Assembly (NCBI GenBank): GCA_932521035.1
Contig: OW051495.1
Span: 1,674,001-1,738,000 of the forward strand
Source: Oscheius dolichura
Taxonomy: Eukaryota > Nematoda > Chromadorea > Rhabditida > Rhabditidae
Length of the DNA: 64,000 bases
Reading direction: 5' to 3'
Part shown: positions 10,422 through 20,593 of the stretch, in pieces
Numbering within the stretch: the first letter of the stretch is position 1
Layout: the number at the start of each line of letters is the position of its first letter
Position numbers and translations under genes: made by a program
The notes under the pieces: model-generated
The model's database searches: none
What the model saw: only the letters and a program-made list of their open reading frames with translations
Told to the model about the DNA's origin: nothing

Positions 10422-11137
10422 ATGGACAAAATTCCCTATCAATTGGATTTTTGCGTAAGTCTTGAGCTTTTCCCCTTTTCTTCGGGAAAAAAAACTTTAA
10501 AATAGCCTATATTACAGCCGATGCCCTACAGAAATTTGCTTTTCGTCTTTTTTTCATAATTTTACGGTCGAATTATCCCTATTTATCGATTTCGCCATTG
10601 AAAATCAGGGACCGATCGGGTTTGGATCATTTTCGTCTTGAAACTCTTTATTTTCATGTTAGGAACGGGGTATAGATCATTTTTTTTTTAGAAATTATGG
10701 TTCATTGTAACATCATTTTCAGTTCCACGACGCTGATTTCTCTCAGAGTGAACAGTAACCCCAATGAGTTCCCGGAAGATTTCCGAGGTCTTTATTGGAA
10801 CGCAGACAGTATAGCATTGGTTAGGAAACCCCAGGTCTAAGGACGCGGTCGCCCCTCTAGTAATATTGTTGTTTTACAGGGTTGTTTTCCATAAATTCCA
10901 TAAAACGGGCACTTGTTGAATCCTGCAATATTCAGCAGTGGAACTAAAACGCCGGCAATTGATAGATCTAAAGAGGCCTATTGTCTGCCTTCCCGTAAAG
11001 CAACAAATTCCATGTATATGGACAGGTAAGCAACTTTTCAGATAATATCAGACATTTTCAGAGAATCTGTGGATGGGGTCCTGGGCCGCAAGTATCAGCT
11101 CAGGGTGCAAGGCATTCGGATGTTCAACCAGAATTAA
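10422..11137 (+). CDS. Paralogue of the small gene at 7938, exon structure uncertain
   Basis: An ATG exon (10422-10454) matches the first exon of the copy at 7938. Downstream open stretches bounded by good splice signals are 10723-10837 (contains LISLRVNSNPNEFPEDF), 10936-11025 and 11062-11137, which ends in TAA (DGVLGRKYQLRVQGIR). The last two join in phase, but the earlier junctions do not all keep phase, so this is either a decayed copy or I have missed an exon. No domain was recognised. Confidence 0.3.
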
Positions 11138-11245
11138 GGTAAGTTTTATAAGGTGCATGAAATACCATGCATGAATTTTATCAATTTCATAAAAAGAGAA
11201 TGGGGGAAATCATAGCTTTAATTTTTAGTTAATAAATGGTGAGCC

Positions 11246-11894
11246 ATGAGAGACCTAGTGAAGCGAAACCGTACAGTTCATCGTTGGTTCCGCAGGCTGA
11301 TTGCTTTAGTCTTCTTTCCTCCGGTAAAACTCACCTTCCTTCATTATAAACAAATATCTTAGGACCATCTGAAAAAAACTGGACTTCTGCAGGCCCCCGA
11401 AGGACTTGACGAAGCCGAAACCCGAATTGTGGAAGGATTCCTCAAGTATTATAAGGGCAATTGGATAGACGGATACTTCAAAGGGAAGTGGAACAAATGG
11501 CTTAAGTTTGAAAACCGGTCCAGCAATATGGCTGAATCCTACCATAGGTATATTCATACAAAAAGAGAAACTTCTAATTTAATTCAGCTAACTGCAAGAT
11601 ACCCTTGGCGTCTCCAGACCGAACTTGGCAATGCTCCTCACTACATTACGCGGGGAGCTGTTAACGTCTTATGCCGCATTTTGCCAGGTTAACTTTTCGG
11701 CCGATTTTATATGAATATTATAGAAAGAGCGCTACCTTCGAAACGTCGACAAGGAGCGAAAAGAGAAAATCAAAGACGAAATGCTCCAATTTGACACTGA
11801 AATCAGAAAAAACGGAATAGACGCCCTCACTAAAGAAGACATCTGCTCTTATTTGGACAGCATGTCCTCTTACGTCACATCCAGAACCCGTTAA
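11246..11894 (+). CDS. MULE-transposase-derived protein (C-terminal part)
   Basis: Four exons join in phase to 172 residues: 11246-11323, 11363-11547, 11599-11687, 11728-11894. The sequence follows the C-terminal part of MULE-type transposases: a basic helix (RNRTVHRWFRRLIAL), an aromatic-rich stretch (YYKGNWIDGYFKGKWNKW) and the family's NRSSNMAESYHR motif (usually RTNN..EG.H). The catalytic DDE domain that should precede this is absent, and an in-frame stop lies just before the ATG. It could be a domesticated fragment or a decaying transposon. Intron-rich structure and an intact frame favour a host gene. Confidence 0.5.
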
Positions 11895-12261
11895 CCCCGT
11901 TTACTACTAAAATATCCTTCAAACACAAAGAAACAATGTTGAAAACTCTCTACTGTAAAAATGCCGTATTTTTTTCTTTTTTTTACCAGATTTCTTTTGA
12001 ATGATTTATGTAAGCTCACAAATTTTCTCTCTCTGATCATTATCTATCACTAAAACTTTTGTCCTATTGTTTCGTATCTCTATAACCCCTAAAAGGTTGA
12101 CAATGGTTATTTTTAGCGGTTTCTTCATTTATAAACAGCACAATAAATCCCTGTGTAATGTAATTCCGTGTGAAAATAGCTAATTGAACAAGAATAAGAC
12201 GAAAACAGGCGCATTGCCTGTAAAACAACAATATTACTAGAGGGGCGACTGAAAGTCCGCG

Positions 12262-12522
12262 GGGGGCATCTAAAAAGCAAAAATTTTTGACGCCGGCGAG
12301 GGTCGAACTTTGGTCACTGGATCGCCAAGCCCGCGACCAAAATTTCAACAGGAAATCAAGCTCGGCGGGACGTCACAAAATCGCAAATAACTCAACAATG
12401 TATGGACCGATTTCCTTACTCTAAAAACAAAAGTTGTAAGTTACGACGAGATTTTTCGATTGACACCCAGAACAGCGTGCGGCGATGAAATCTAATTTTC
12501 ACTTTGCGGTCCCTACTTTTAG
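12262..12522 (-). repeat. Dispersed repeat with tRNA-like part, copy 1
   Basis: Shares long blocks with 16208-16436: AAAAATTTTTGACGCCGGC, CAACAATGTATGGACCGATT, TGCGGCGATGAAATCTAATT, CACTTTGCGGTCCCTA. In reverse complement it contains a stretch like the 3' half of a tRNA (AAGTTCGACCCTCGCCGGC), so it may be a SINE. It lies just before an acceptor site of the gene at 12523. Confidence 0.55.
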
Positions 12523-12919
12523 GAGGAGGAATTGGAATAGGGCTTCTTACGCTGAGTGGGCAGGTACTGTATTTCTATTTCTTTCAAACCTTTCTTATTT
12601 TTCAGGAATACCATAATTTCATAGCAGATGAGGCGTGTCAGATCCCTGAGCCCGCTATCTTCCACTCGATTTGTCGAAGACGTCTACCAACTGGAACAAA
12701 TTTCTTATTATTCACGACAGAACATCAAATGTGGCGGAAATTCGTTAAAAGTAAGAAAATAATAAAAAGTAGAGAGAAAAAAACGGCATTTTAGCTTCTG
12801 GCTCAAACCAAACGGAAAAATTGAAGCTATCTATGGAGGACAGATGGGTGGAAGAAAAGAATAAAAATGGGGATATTAGTAAAATCACCACTGAGCTTCG
12901 TTTTATGTTATTTTTGTAA
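12523..12919 (+). CDS. Hypothetical protein, 3' exons
   Basis: Exons 12523-12563, 12606-12750 and 12795-12919 join in phase (introns 42 and 44 nt) and end at TAA. The product starts with a Gly-rich stretch (GGGIGIGLLTLSG), then a Cys/Arg region (HSICRRRLPTG) and a charged C-terminus. Its 5' end is missing: the first exon opens in phase 2, and a dispersed repeat fills the sequence just upstream. No family was recognised. Confidence 0.35.
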
Positions 12920-13173
12920 CAATGAATATTTATAACTTCTTCTGGGACTTCGTTTCTTTGCTTTATTCCACACAAGGAAAATTACTCACTTGATATCGTA
13001 ACCAGCTGGTTTTCTTCTTGAACTTTGTAGAGAGTATGTTTCTATCTTCTTCGCCTTTTCTTATGTTCTACTCATCTTTTATCAGCCAGGAGTATTTTTC
13101 AAGCACATTGATATGTAATTTTGAAATAATCATAATAATCACTTCCTTGTTTTCGAAGCCGACGCTCCTTGTT

Positions 13174-13651
13174 ATGGCTTCCAAACGGGGTCTGGCGCGG
13201 GTCCGCGATTGTCATGTTTGTGGGTGTGCAACTTTTTATAATGATATAATTTTTTTTCTTTTTTTGCTTATCAGATACAGCAGATCCAGAGCTACAGTTT
13301 GATATATAACATGACCTGCAGACCCGGATATTTTAGTCGATTTGGACCCGTTGTATCTATAACAGTCTTTATTGGCTACCGCTATGGCCATATTATATAT
13401 CAAACTGTAGCTCTGCGTCTGCTGCATCTTTTGGGAAAAGAAGATAGAGCAATCCCCGAAGCCAAGAGGTACAATTGAGCGGAATATTTACTTTTCAAGC
13501 GTTTTTTTTCAGAAGAAATTATCATCGTCGAGGAAATCCTGAAGCAGATGTGGCTGACATCGGACAGTACAATAAACTTTTACTATCTATTCCATTTTTT
13601 TACGTTTTGTTCTGGCTATTTCCTTGCTCAAAGGGTAGCTGTTGTTATTGA
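13174..13651 (+). CDS. Hypothetical 125-residue membrane protein with a hairpin in its coding exon
   Basis: Exons 13174-13215, 13275-13468 and 13513-13651 join in phase (introns 59 and 44 nt). The N-terminus is basic (MASKRGLARVR), followed by two hydrophobic stretches (PVVSITVFIGY and LLLSIPFFYVLFWLFP). Exon 2 contains a long inverted repeat: about 38 bp at 13280-13318 (core AGAGCTACAGTTTGATATAT) is repeated in reverse complement at 13389-13428. That could mean the exon was derived from a small foldback element. No homologue is recognised; the gene call rests on frame and splice sites. Confidence 0.4.
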
Positions 13652-14863
13652 TTCGATGTAAGGGCAAAAAAAATATTTGAACTCTACTAGCTTCTTCTAA
13701 TTCCCCATGTGCTACTCCTTTTTTATTAGGCCCAGGAGTATTTTCCAGATTGATTGAATCCTAGGCTCTTGAATCCATAGTTTGAATGTCCTAAACGGTC
13801 GTCATAGTGAAAATGCTGGTTATTTGTAAACGACCGTTTGTCATGATAGATTGTTGTTCTAAATTTCTCATGTTCTATCTGTCCTTTATCAACTAGTCGT
13901 CTTCTTTGTTTTATTAGGCCGAGTAACCCTACCATTTCTCCACAGTCTCTTTGTCATCTTTCTTTGTATTTGTTCCTTTTCCAATGATCTCCCCTTGTGA
14001 AATCCGCTCCCCTCTCCCTTTCGTCCTCATCACAGTTCACTCATTTGTCCCATCCGGACCTTTCTTTTGACTGTCCTCTATACGACTTCTTCCAATCTGT
14101 CTCTCTATTTTGACGGGAATTCCTCAACGACCAATGTTTCTCTCAAAAATACTCAAAAAGCCATAGTATAGAATGAAAGACCAGTAGCAAGCGTTGTTCT
14201 AAACGATAATAAACAGAAACTGCAACATATCCGAATTCATTTCCATTGTATTGACAATTATGATGCCCAATGGGTACGCTCTGCTGTTAGAATATCCACT
14301 TTGACGACTGGTGGGGTGAGAAATAGAGGCGAAGAATGGTTGCAGGAATCGATAGTGACGGAAAGATAAGCAGCTTGGATGCATTTTAAATAGTATAGAG
14401 GGTAGCGGGCGAGTAGAGAATGTTAAAACTGTGTGATAGAAAAAGAAAATTAGGAGAAATCCAGAGGAAAGGCAACTGGGAGGCATATAGTTCAACACGG
14501 AGCAGGGAAAAGCAAACAATGCGTCTCTCTATCCCACTCCTTGTTTGTTGGGCTCTCTCGCTTCTCATCTGAATGTTCGGTAATCTCTACAATTGTTGAA
14601 CGACAGTAAATCGCCACTGCCTCTCCAACAGTTTGGGCATGAAAAATGAGAGGAAAGGTCCTGAATAGGCGGCAATGCCAAAAAAGGCTAGAAAAGAAAG
14701 GAAGAAAGGGAATAGCCGGAAGATGGTAAGAGAAGGTTTGGCTTATTTGCCTTTCCTCTCATTGCAGTTTTCAACAGAGTACATGGATTCTCCAGGCCAA
14801 AGACCCACCCCGCTGGTCTCAGCAGTCCCTCTCTCCTATCAGCTGATAGCGGACCTCTTCTTC
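13652..14863. other. No gene recognised; upstream region of SL1 RNA gene
   Basis: Pyrimidine-rich on the plus strand around 13950-14130. A short motif (CCAGGAGTATTTTYCA) occurs at about 13087 and 13732. The 100 bp before 14864 should contain the snRNA-type promoter element of the SL1 RNA gene, but I cannot place it. No coding sequence is supported. Confidence 0.4.
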
Positions 14864-14970
14864 GGTTTAATTACCCAAGTTTGAGGTACTAACTGCCTTC
14901 CGACCCTATGAAAATAGAGGACGAGTAGAAATTTTGGAACCGCTTCCCTCTAGAAGGGAGGCAATGAGCG
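14864..14970 (+). ncRNA. SL1: SL1 spliced-leader RNA gene
   Basis: The 22-nt nematode spliced leader is present exactly: GGTTTAATTACCCAAG (14864-14879) followed by TTTGAG (14880-14885), with the 5' splice site GTACTA next. Then comes an intron-like part with stem potential, an Sm-binding site AAATTTTGGAAC (about 14929-14940), and a 3' hairpin CTTCCCTCTAGAAGGGAG (about 14943-14960). This order (leader, donor, Sm site, terminal stem) is that of SL1 RNAs. The RNA donates its leader to many nematode mRNAs by trans-splicing. In many nematodes SL1 genes lie inside 5S rRNA repeats; no 5S gene is seen here, so this is a solitary copy. The 3' end is approximate. Confidence 0.88.
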
Positions 14971-16207
14971 GGGAATGAAGGAAAGAACCAGCAAACGGCC
15001 ATTTCATCCGCCGGTTGCCTTTTACAGTAAAAGTTTTACCCTTTCACAAAACAACCGTTTTTTGAAAAGCAGTACATCTGCAGTTCTACTCAAAAAAAAG
15101 ATTGCCCGAATCTGTTTTCTGATCCTTTTTCTCTAAAAAGGCTGTGTGAATTGGTCAGAAACGAACACATTGCTCGCCCTATTTGAAGCGGTTGTTTTCT
15201 AGCCTCTGTGAGTCTCGTCAACTAGGACGACAGAGCTAAATTTCCACAAAACGGACCAGACCACAAATTTGTATCTTTTTTTTGGGATCACATGCACAAA
15301 AAAGACTGTCCTTGGTGTTCCTCGCCTACAGATTTTCCAATTCTCTGGATGATAGGAGGCAAAAAAAGAAGTATACAAGCAGAAATCTTGGAATGCGCTC
15401 AATGATAGAGCGACAGAGAGAGGGTGGAAGCAGGAGGAAGCGACTCATATGACAGAGTGACAGACGGGGATGTATTTCTCACTCTGAGCAGGGCTGCAAA
15501 CGTCAACAGCAGGGAGGGCAAAGTTCCCAGAAGTTCAAAAACCCTCAAGTTTCTTCGATTGCCCTTATTTTTGAAGTTTTATGGACCAAATAATACGATT
15601 TACGGCCCGAGGAGGGTGTTTGGAATAACACAAAAAAGAGGCGAATTGTAGACGTGCTTCAATCATTTTATCACTTGAGGCTTCCGTAGTAAAATCGATA
15701 GAGCCCGAAAATTTAAAAAGTGTTTTGAATTTGTCAGATTAGGTTGCACTCAAATCCAACATTTTTATAAGAAATGGCATGTTTCCTCCATCTGATAATT
15801 TTTTTCTGCTTGTTTACTATAGAAATCAATAATAAAATATATGCAAATATATTATATTTGATGAGAAAATGAATTTCTAAAAATGCATGTTTTTTGAACG
15901 GCATAAATATAGATACTAGAATTTCATTTCAACCGGTTCCAGCTCACTTTTTTTTATTTCGAGTAAGTATCATGTTGGCTACTTTGTAGAAAAAAATGAG
16001 CAAAATCGATTTTTTACAAGCTTGTTTTATGTATGAAACTAGTAAAAATTAGCAATTTTGCTTGGTATTCACGCGCTAGCCAACAGGTAACGGCGCACCG
16101 CTGCGAATTCGCTTTGGTTTTATGCATTTTTCACAATATTCTGATAACCAATTTGTGAAATTTTTACGGCATTCGATTCATCACATTATGAGGAGCATTT
16201 TGATATA
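14971..16207. other. No gene recognised
   Basis: AT-rich sequence with scattered short frames on both strands and no in-phase exon pairs. Nothing reliable was found. Confidence 0.4.
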
Positions 16208-16436
16208 AAAATTTAAAAAGCAAAAATTTTTGACGCCGGCAGGGATCAAGCCCGCGACCAAAATTTCTTCAGAAAACCAAGCTCGGCGGCGCGCCACAAA
16301 ATCGCAAATATCTCAACAATGTATGGACCGATTTTCTTACTCTGAAAACAAAACTTGTAAGTTACTACGAGCTCTTTCGATTGACACCAAAATCAACGTG
16401 CGGCGATGAAATCTAATTTTCACTTTGCGGTCCCTA
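16208..16436 (-). repeat. Dispersed repeat with tRNA-like part, copy 2
   Basis: Same element as 12262-12522, in the same orientation, about 4 kb away. It lacks a short internal stretch around the tRNA-like part. Confidence 0.55.
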
Positions 16437-16733
16437 GGTAAACCGCATTGAGCAGTCAAGTCATTGGACCGCCATTTCGCTATCGGACCCCTATTGGTCA
16501 TCAGAATCGTTTTATTTCCCCTAGGGCTATAATCCGTCGATCTCGCCGTACATGCAGATGACATGCTATTCCTGGTACGTTTCTGTTTATTCAAGCCCAC
16601 GTTGGACAGTGCGTTATAGATCCGTTTAGAACAATTACATGCTGTTGGGCATGGAATCTTCCGAAGTGTTGCATTAGCTGCTGTCCTCGCATAAAACGGG
16701 AAAATGTGATCATCGCGATCCCTCTATCTTACG

Positions 16734-17623
16734 ATGCTCGTCTTGGTCATCTTCCTCTTCTTTTCTGTTCATCTGGCTGAATCCGCGCTTGATATCAATT
16801 GCACAGAACCAGTAAGCCTGCTCTATCTTACATTTTAAACAAACAATATTTTTAGGATGCTACAGGAACCTTGCATTTGGCTCCTTCCGCCATAAAACAC
16901 TGTGTCGATTTGTATTCGTTCAGCATTTGTCGGCACATGTTCGGAGTGGATATTGCCTATACAGCAACTGTTACGCCAACAGCTGATCTTGGCCGGGCAT
17001 CCGCCTGTTATCAAGTAATTAAAGACACTTTTATGCAAAATGCAAACTTTTGTTCATTCAGGTTGCTGCTAATGTCCCCAGTGAAGAGCTAAAACAAGCC
17101 GCTATCCTCATTTGCCCCCTATATTGCGGCTTTTGTTGCGTATCGCCGGCTGTATTATGTCCTAACGCTCCTGGTAAGCTAGTTTATTGTAGTTTAAACG
17201 CCTTTTCCAGCTCCTAGATTGGATTGTAACACCATAACCGACGATATGTGTGACAGTATCCTCTGGAGGGAACTAATTGCTTCCGATTGTCCCGGAGCCT
17301 GTGGATTCTGTCTGTTGGGAGGTTGTATCGACGCGGTTCCGGATTGTGCCACACAACCCACAATCTGTTCCAACACTGCTATGGCCAATTTCACTCAAGC
17401 CAACTGTAGAAGAACTTGTAATTTATGTGATAATAACTCGACCACAACAACGGCGGATCCCTGCAGTGGCAGCGCCAGTAGCGTCACCAGCGTTTCCTCT
17501 TCTTCTTGTGTCGACAGCAGTAGTAGTTGTGGATTGTGGAACAGGAACGGCTTCTGCGCCAGCTCATTCTACACAACGGAACATAAGCGCAACTATTGTG
17601 CAGCTACTTGCGGACTCTGCTGA
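16734..17623 (+). CDS. Secreted ShKT-domain protein
   Basis: Four exons join in phase to 253 residues: 16734-16811, 16856-17014, 17062-17173, 17211-17623. The protein starts with a clear signal peptide (MLVLVIFLFFSVHLAESA). Cys-rich six-cysteine modules of the ShKT type follow: one containing CDSILWRELIASDCPGACGF, one ending NCRRTCNLC, and a C-terminal one with CGLWNRNGFCAS ... YCAATCGLC. Ser/Thr-rich linkers separate the last two. Nematodes have very many such secreted proteins, some attached to enzymes or cuticle; here no catalytic domain is present. A paralogue lies on the minus strand at 41241-41906, with matching module order. Confidence 0.82.
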
Positions 17624-17869
17624 CTGCCGTCTACTCCCCTTCTAAACATTTCTATCATGTACAAAAACGTTCTCATAAACTGTTTCCCATAGACTGATCT
17701 TCCACTTTGGTAGAGACCAGCTGGGCTGACAGACAAGCCCAGCTGCAGCCTCGTTTCGTAAAAGGTGTTCCATAAATCAATTGCAAATTCTCTCCAAACC
17801 ATGGAAGATAAAATCGACGATTGCTCGAATTTCAAAGGAGCAAGGGCTCAGCCAACAGAGTACTTGTGC

Positions 17870-18050
17870 ACGTGCAGCTCAGGAAGTACAGTACACCTTT
17901 TCCCCAGAACTGTCTACGTAGGTAGACGCAGAGGTCGCATGGAGGGAAGTTTCTGGAAGAATTCCACCCATTTTTCCATTTTTTTTTCCTTTTCCTAGCC
18001 ACTTCATGTGTTTAAAAACAAAGACCACTAGAGTCTGTTAATTTTTGTTC
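17870..18050. repeat. Duplicated 3' flank of the serpentine receptor gene, copy 1
   Basis: Matches about 19290-19645 once the 157-bp element at 19445 is removed (shared blocks: TCAGGAAG, GTAGACG, AAAACAAAGA, TTGTTCTTATG). The duplication continues into the last receptor exon (18051-18383 versus 19646-19970). Confidence 0.65.
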
Positions 18051-19176
18051 TTATGTGCCAAAACTAGAGGCAGACGATACTAGAGATCGAATACACAGAA
18101 CTCGTTTGAATTGCCCCTTCAACAAAAAGAAGATGACAATCAGCGGCTCAATAATTGGATAGAACATGAGGTACAATAAGATAATGTTAGTCTCCCTAAA
18201 ATTACATGAATATAAACCAAACTGTACGTTTTCTAACCCTTCAACTTCAGTAAATATAGGGAGGAAGAATGTCACGGCTACTGGCATATGCAGCAAGAAG
18301 AAGGGGACTATTGTTTGGATTACAATCATATGGAATAGCGTCTTGTGTGTTTCTACAGTAATCGAGCTCCGTTGACCTGTTAGCTGAACCCATTTTATTT
18401 GTTTGTTTGTTACAGAGAGAGAAACACCTTCTTTATGTTGAAGTATATTTTCAATCCGCAGAAAATAATGGTCCCAATGAGGATTGCATTATTTAAAGTG
18501 ATGAGTATAACTGGAACAACACTCTTCCATCTGTTCTGTCCAGTTTTGTAGTCCTAAAACAAAGCAACGCTCCATTATAATGATCACTTGTCTCACCACG
18601 AATAAAAAGCTAACAGCATGGATATATCGGTTAGTAAACCCTGCCGCGTAGCGGACATCCTCATCCGCAGTTGTTAGGAAGATAAAATTGAGGAAATGGA
18701 GGATAATATAACTTGGATAAGCAACTAGAAGAAATTTTAGTAGAGTTCTAATAGTCAGCAGGAATTGCCATTCAAATCTAGGCGTTTTATTTGATGGAGA
18801 ACAAATAGCCAAACCTGCAAAAGAGGAGGTATCGATAAACGAAATGAAGGGCTTCCAAGAAGATAATTAACATAAAAACGATCGAGAATAATTCGACAGA
18901 CAACGCCAGGAGAAGATCCTTGAGCCAGTCTTCAGAGCCGTCAACGTAGACCACGATCATATATCGTCGAAAATAATGAATAGGTCGTAGAAGTAATGGA
19001 ATATAGAAGAGAGTATTGGTTGTTGAGAATAGTAACATGATAATTTTATAGGTACCGAGGGTGTGTTTTGTGAAGCGGATGGCTAACGGCAATAGGATAA
19101 AATTCAGAACTCCGGAGAGAATAAAGTCAGCAATTGTTAAAATTTCAAAGGATCGAGGAGTCAGGAGGCAGAACAT
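18051..19176 (-). CDS. Serpentine (7TM) chemoreceptor-type GPCR
   Basis: Four minus-strand exons join in phase to 333 residues, the usual size of nematode serpentine receptors: 19176-18815, 18777-18597, 18553-18428, 18383-18051. Seven hydrophobic segments can be placed. Family-like marks are the TM1 region (IADFILSGVLNFILLPLAI), the TM3 end FVYRY, a TM5-TM6 loop with SSITVETHKTLFHM before VIQTIVPFF, and the TM7 motif YPIIEPLIVIFF. These resemble the Str/Srh superfamily; the subfamily is not certain. Ligand unknown. A partial, broken copy of its last exon lies at 19646-19970. Confidence 0.78.
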
Positions 19177-19444
19177 TTTGATTAATCGCCTTGGGAAGGA
19201 TGTAGACTGTCTGGAAAGCAGAAATTGAAGTCGTAAAGATGAAGTGGCACTATGGGTAAATAACGATGAAAAACAAGAATTTGTGCTAACAATTCAGGAA
19301 GCACTGTACGCCTTTTTCGCAGAGCCCTCTACGTAAGTAGACGTTGAGCGGTGGCCAATATAGTGGACGAAGTTTCCACACCATTTCCCACTCATTTATC
19401 CCTTTCCCTGGTACTTTTGCCCCATTTGAAAACAAAGATCACTA

Positions 19445-19601
19445 TAGTCTGTCAATAAAAAAGACGACAGTCCAAGTTCCAAAATTTCAGCGATGGGACG
19501 CGCTGCCCGGGAATTCTTTGACCGCCACGAAGAAAAAGGTAGCTGTAAGTTCGACCCGCTGCTAAATTTGTGAGACTGTCGTCTCTTTTCTTAACAGACT
19601 A
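19445..19601. mobile_element. 157-bp MITE with ~28-bp terminal inverted repeats, copy 1
   Basis: Starts TAGTCTGTCAATAAAAAAGA and ends with the inverse (TCTTTTCTTAACAGACTA). A second copy of exactly the same length lies at 62781-62937. TA at both ends fits a Tc1/mariner-type target. No coding capacity. It interrupts the duplicated 3' flank of the receptor gene, and the other copy of that flank (near 18022) lacks it. Confidence 0.8.
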
Positions 19602-19645
19602 TTCTTGATAGACTTTATTAATTCCTGTTCTTATGTTCTTAGAAA

Positions 19646-19970
19646 CTAAGCAAACGAGATAGAGACAGACGATAGTGAAGACCCAATACGCAGCGCCTTC
19701 TTGATTTGTTTCTTCAATAAAAAGAGGATAACAATCGACGATTCAATAATTGGATAAAACATTGTAGAGATGAGGATCAGATCCGTCTCCCTAAAAACAT
19801 ATACCGAATTGCATTGTTCCAAACCCTTTGAATTCCGTTATCATCGGGATTACGAATGATATTGTAGCCGGCATATGCAGGAAAAAGAACGGCACAATCG
19901 TTTGGATTACTAACATATGGAACAGGGTTGTCTGTGTTTCAATGCTAATGGAACTTCTTGCTTTTGCTAG
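19646..19970 (-). pseudogene. Serpentine receptor pseudogene fragment (last exon)
   Basis: Homologous to the last exon of the receptor gene at 18051-18383: it keeps SSISIETQTTLFHML, VIQTIVPFFFLHMPA and the C-terminal region. A short deletion near the middle shifts the frame and puts TAG after CF, so the TM7 part is out of frame. No earlier receptor exons exist upstream; instead the third exon of a BTB gene copy is next to it. Confidence 0.75.
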
Positions 19971-20016
19971 CTTTACAATATAAAAATAAGTGCAATAAAA
20001 TAAAGTTATAACCTAC

Positions 20017-20387
20017 TTTTAGATCCATCGGGATATGGTGGTTTAGAAACTTTGCAGCATGGCATAAAGCTATCCGCATCGTCAATTTCTCCTTTGTACA
20101 TAAATTGCAGAATCCTTGTGAACGTTCTCTGACTAACATGGTGAAGTTCAAATCTGTTTGTCAAAATCTAAAATTAGCGTAATGATAAAAGATTAAAAAA
20201 ATGTTACGGCATTCATTCCTTCGTAAAATAACTTTTTAAAATAGTCCGAGTTATTTGCTAGAATCTGAAAGGCTAACAGTTTATCATAATAAAAAACGCT
20301 GGCCACTTTGTGCAAGTGAAATTCGCGATTATCTACAATAAGCGCAACGTCGGAGAGCGTTGCATCGCCAAAACGTACAGCTTTCAT
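20017..20387 (-). pseudogene. BTB/POZ gene copy C, truncated after exon 3
   Basis: Three exons match those of the intact BTB gene at 21571-22362: 20387-20301 or so (FGDATLSDVALIVDNREFHLHK, i.e. the D.SDV.L...G..F..HK BTB signature), a short exon with NNSDYFKKLFYEGMN, and 20167-20017 (TRILQFMYKGEIDDADSF). Exon 3 has the same length (151 nt) as in copy A. The two C-terminal exons are missing, and the sequence runs into a receptor pseudogene fragment, so the copy was cut at a duplication breakpoint. Confidence 0.65.
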
Positions 20388-20593
20388 TTGTTTAAGATGA
20401 GGGTAGGTAACCATAATCTGAGACAGTATATATAAAAAACCATACAAAATTTGAACAGTAATCTGTGTATTGAAACACTTGAATAACGAATTGAATTGAA
20501 CTGAACAATTTTGGGTAAATAAGTTTTATAAACTAAACAAACATGACAAAGTAAAGAAACGAAACAGCATCAACAACAAATAAGAAGAACTTA

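Noticed and set aside
14675-14884. A two-exon frame (basic start, 56 codons) ending at 14884
   Set aside because: Its last seven codons and stop are the SL1 leader itself (GGTTTAATTACCCAAGTTTGA), so the frame is accidental.
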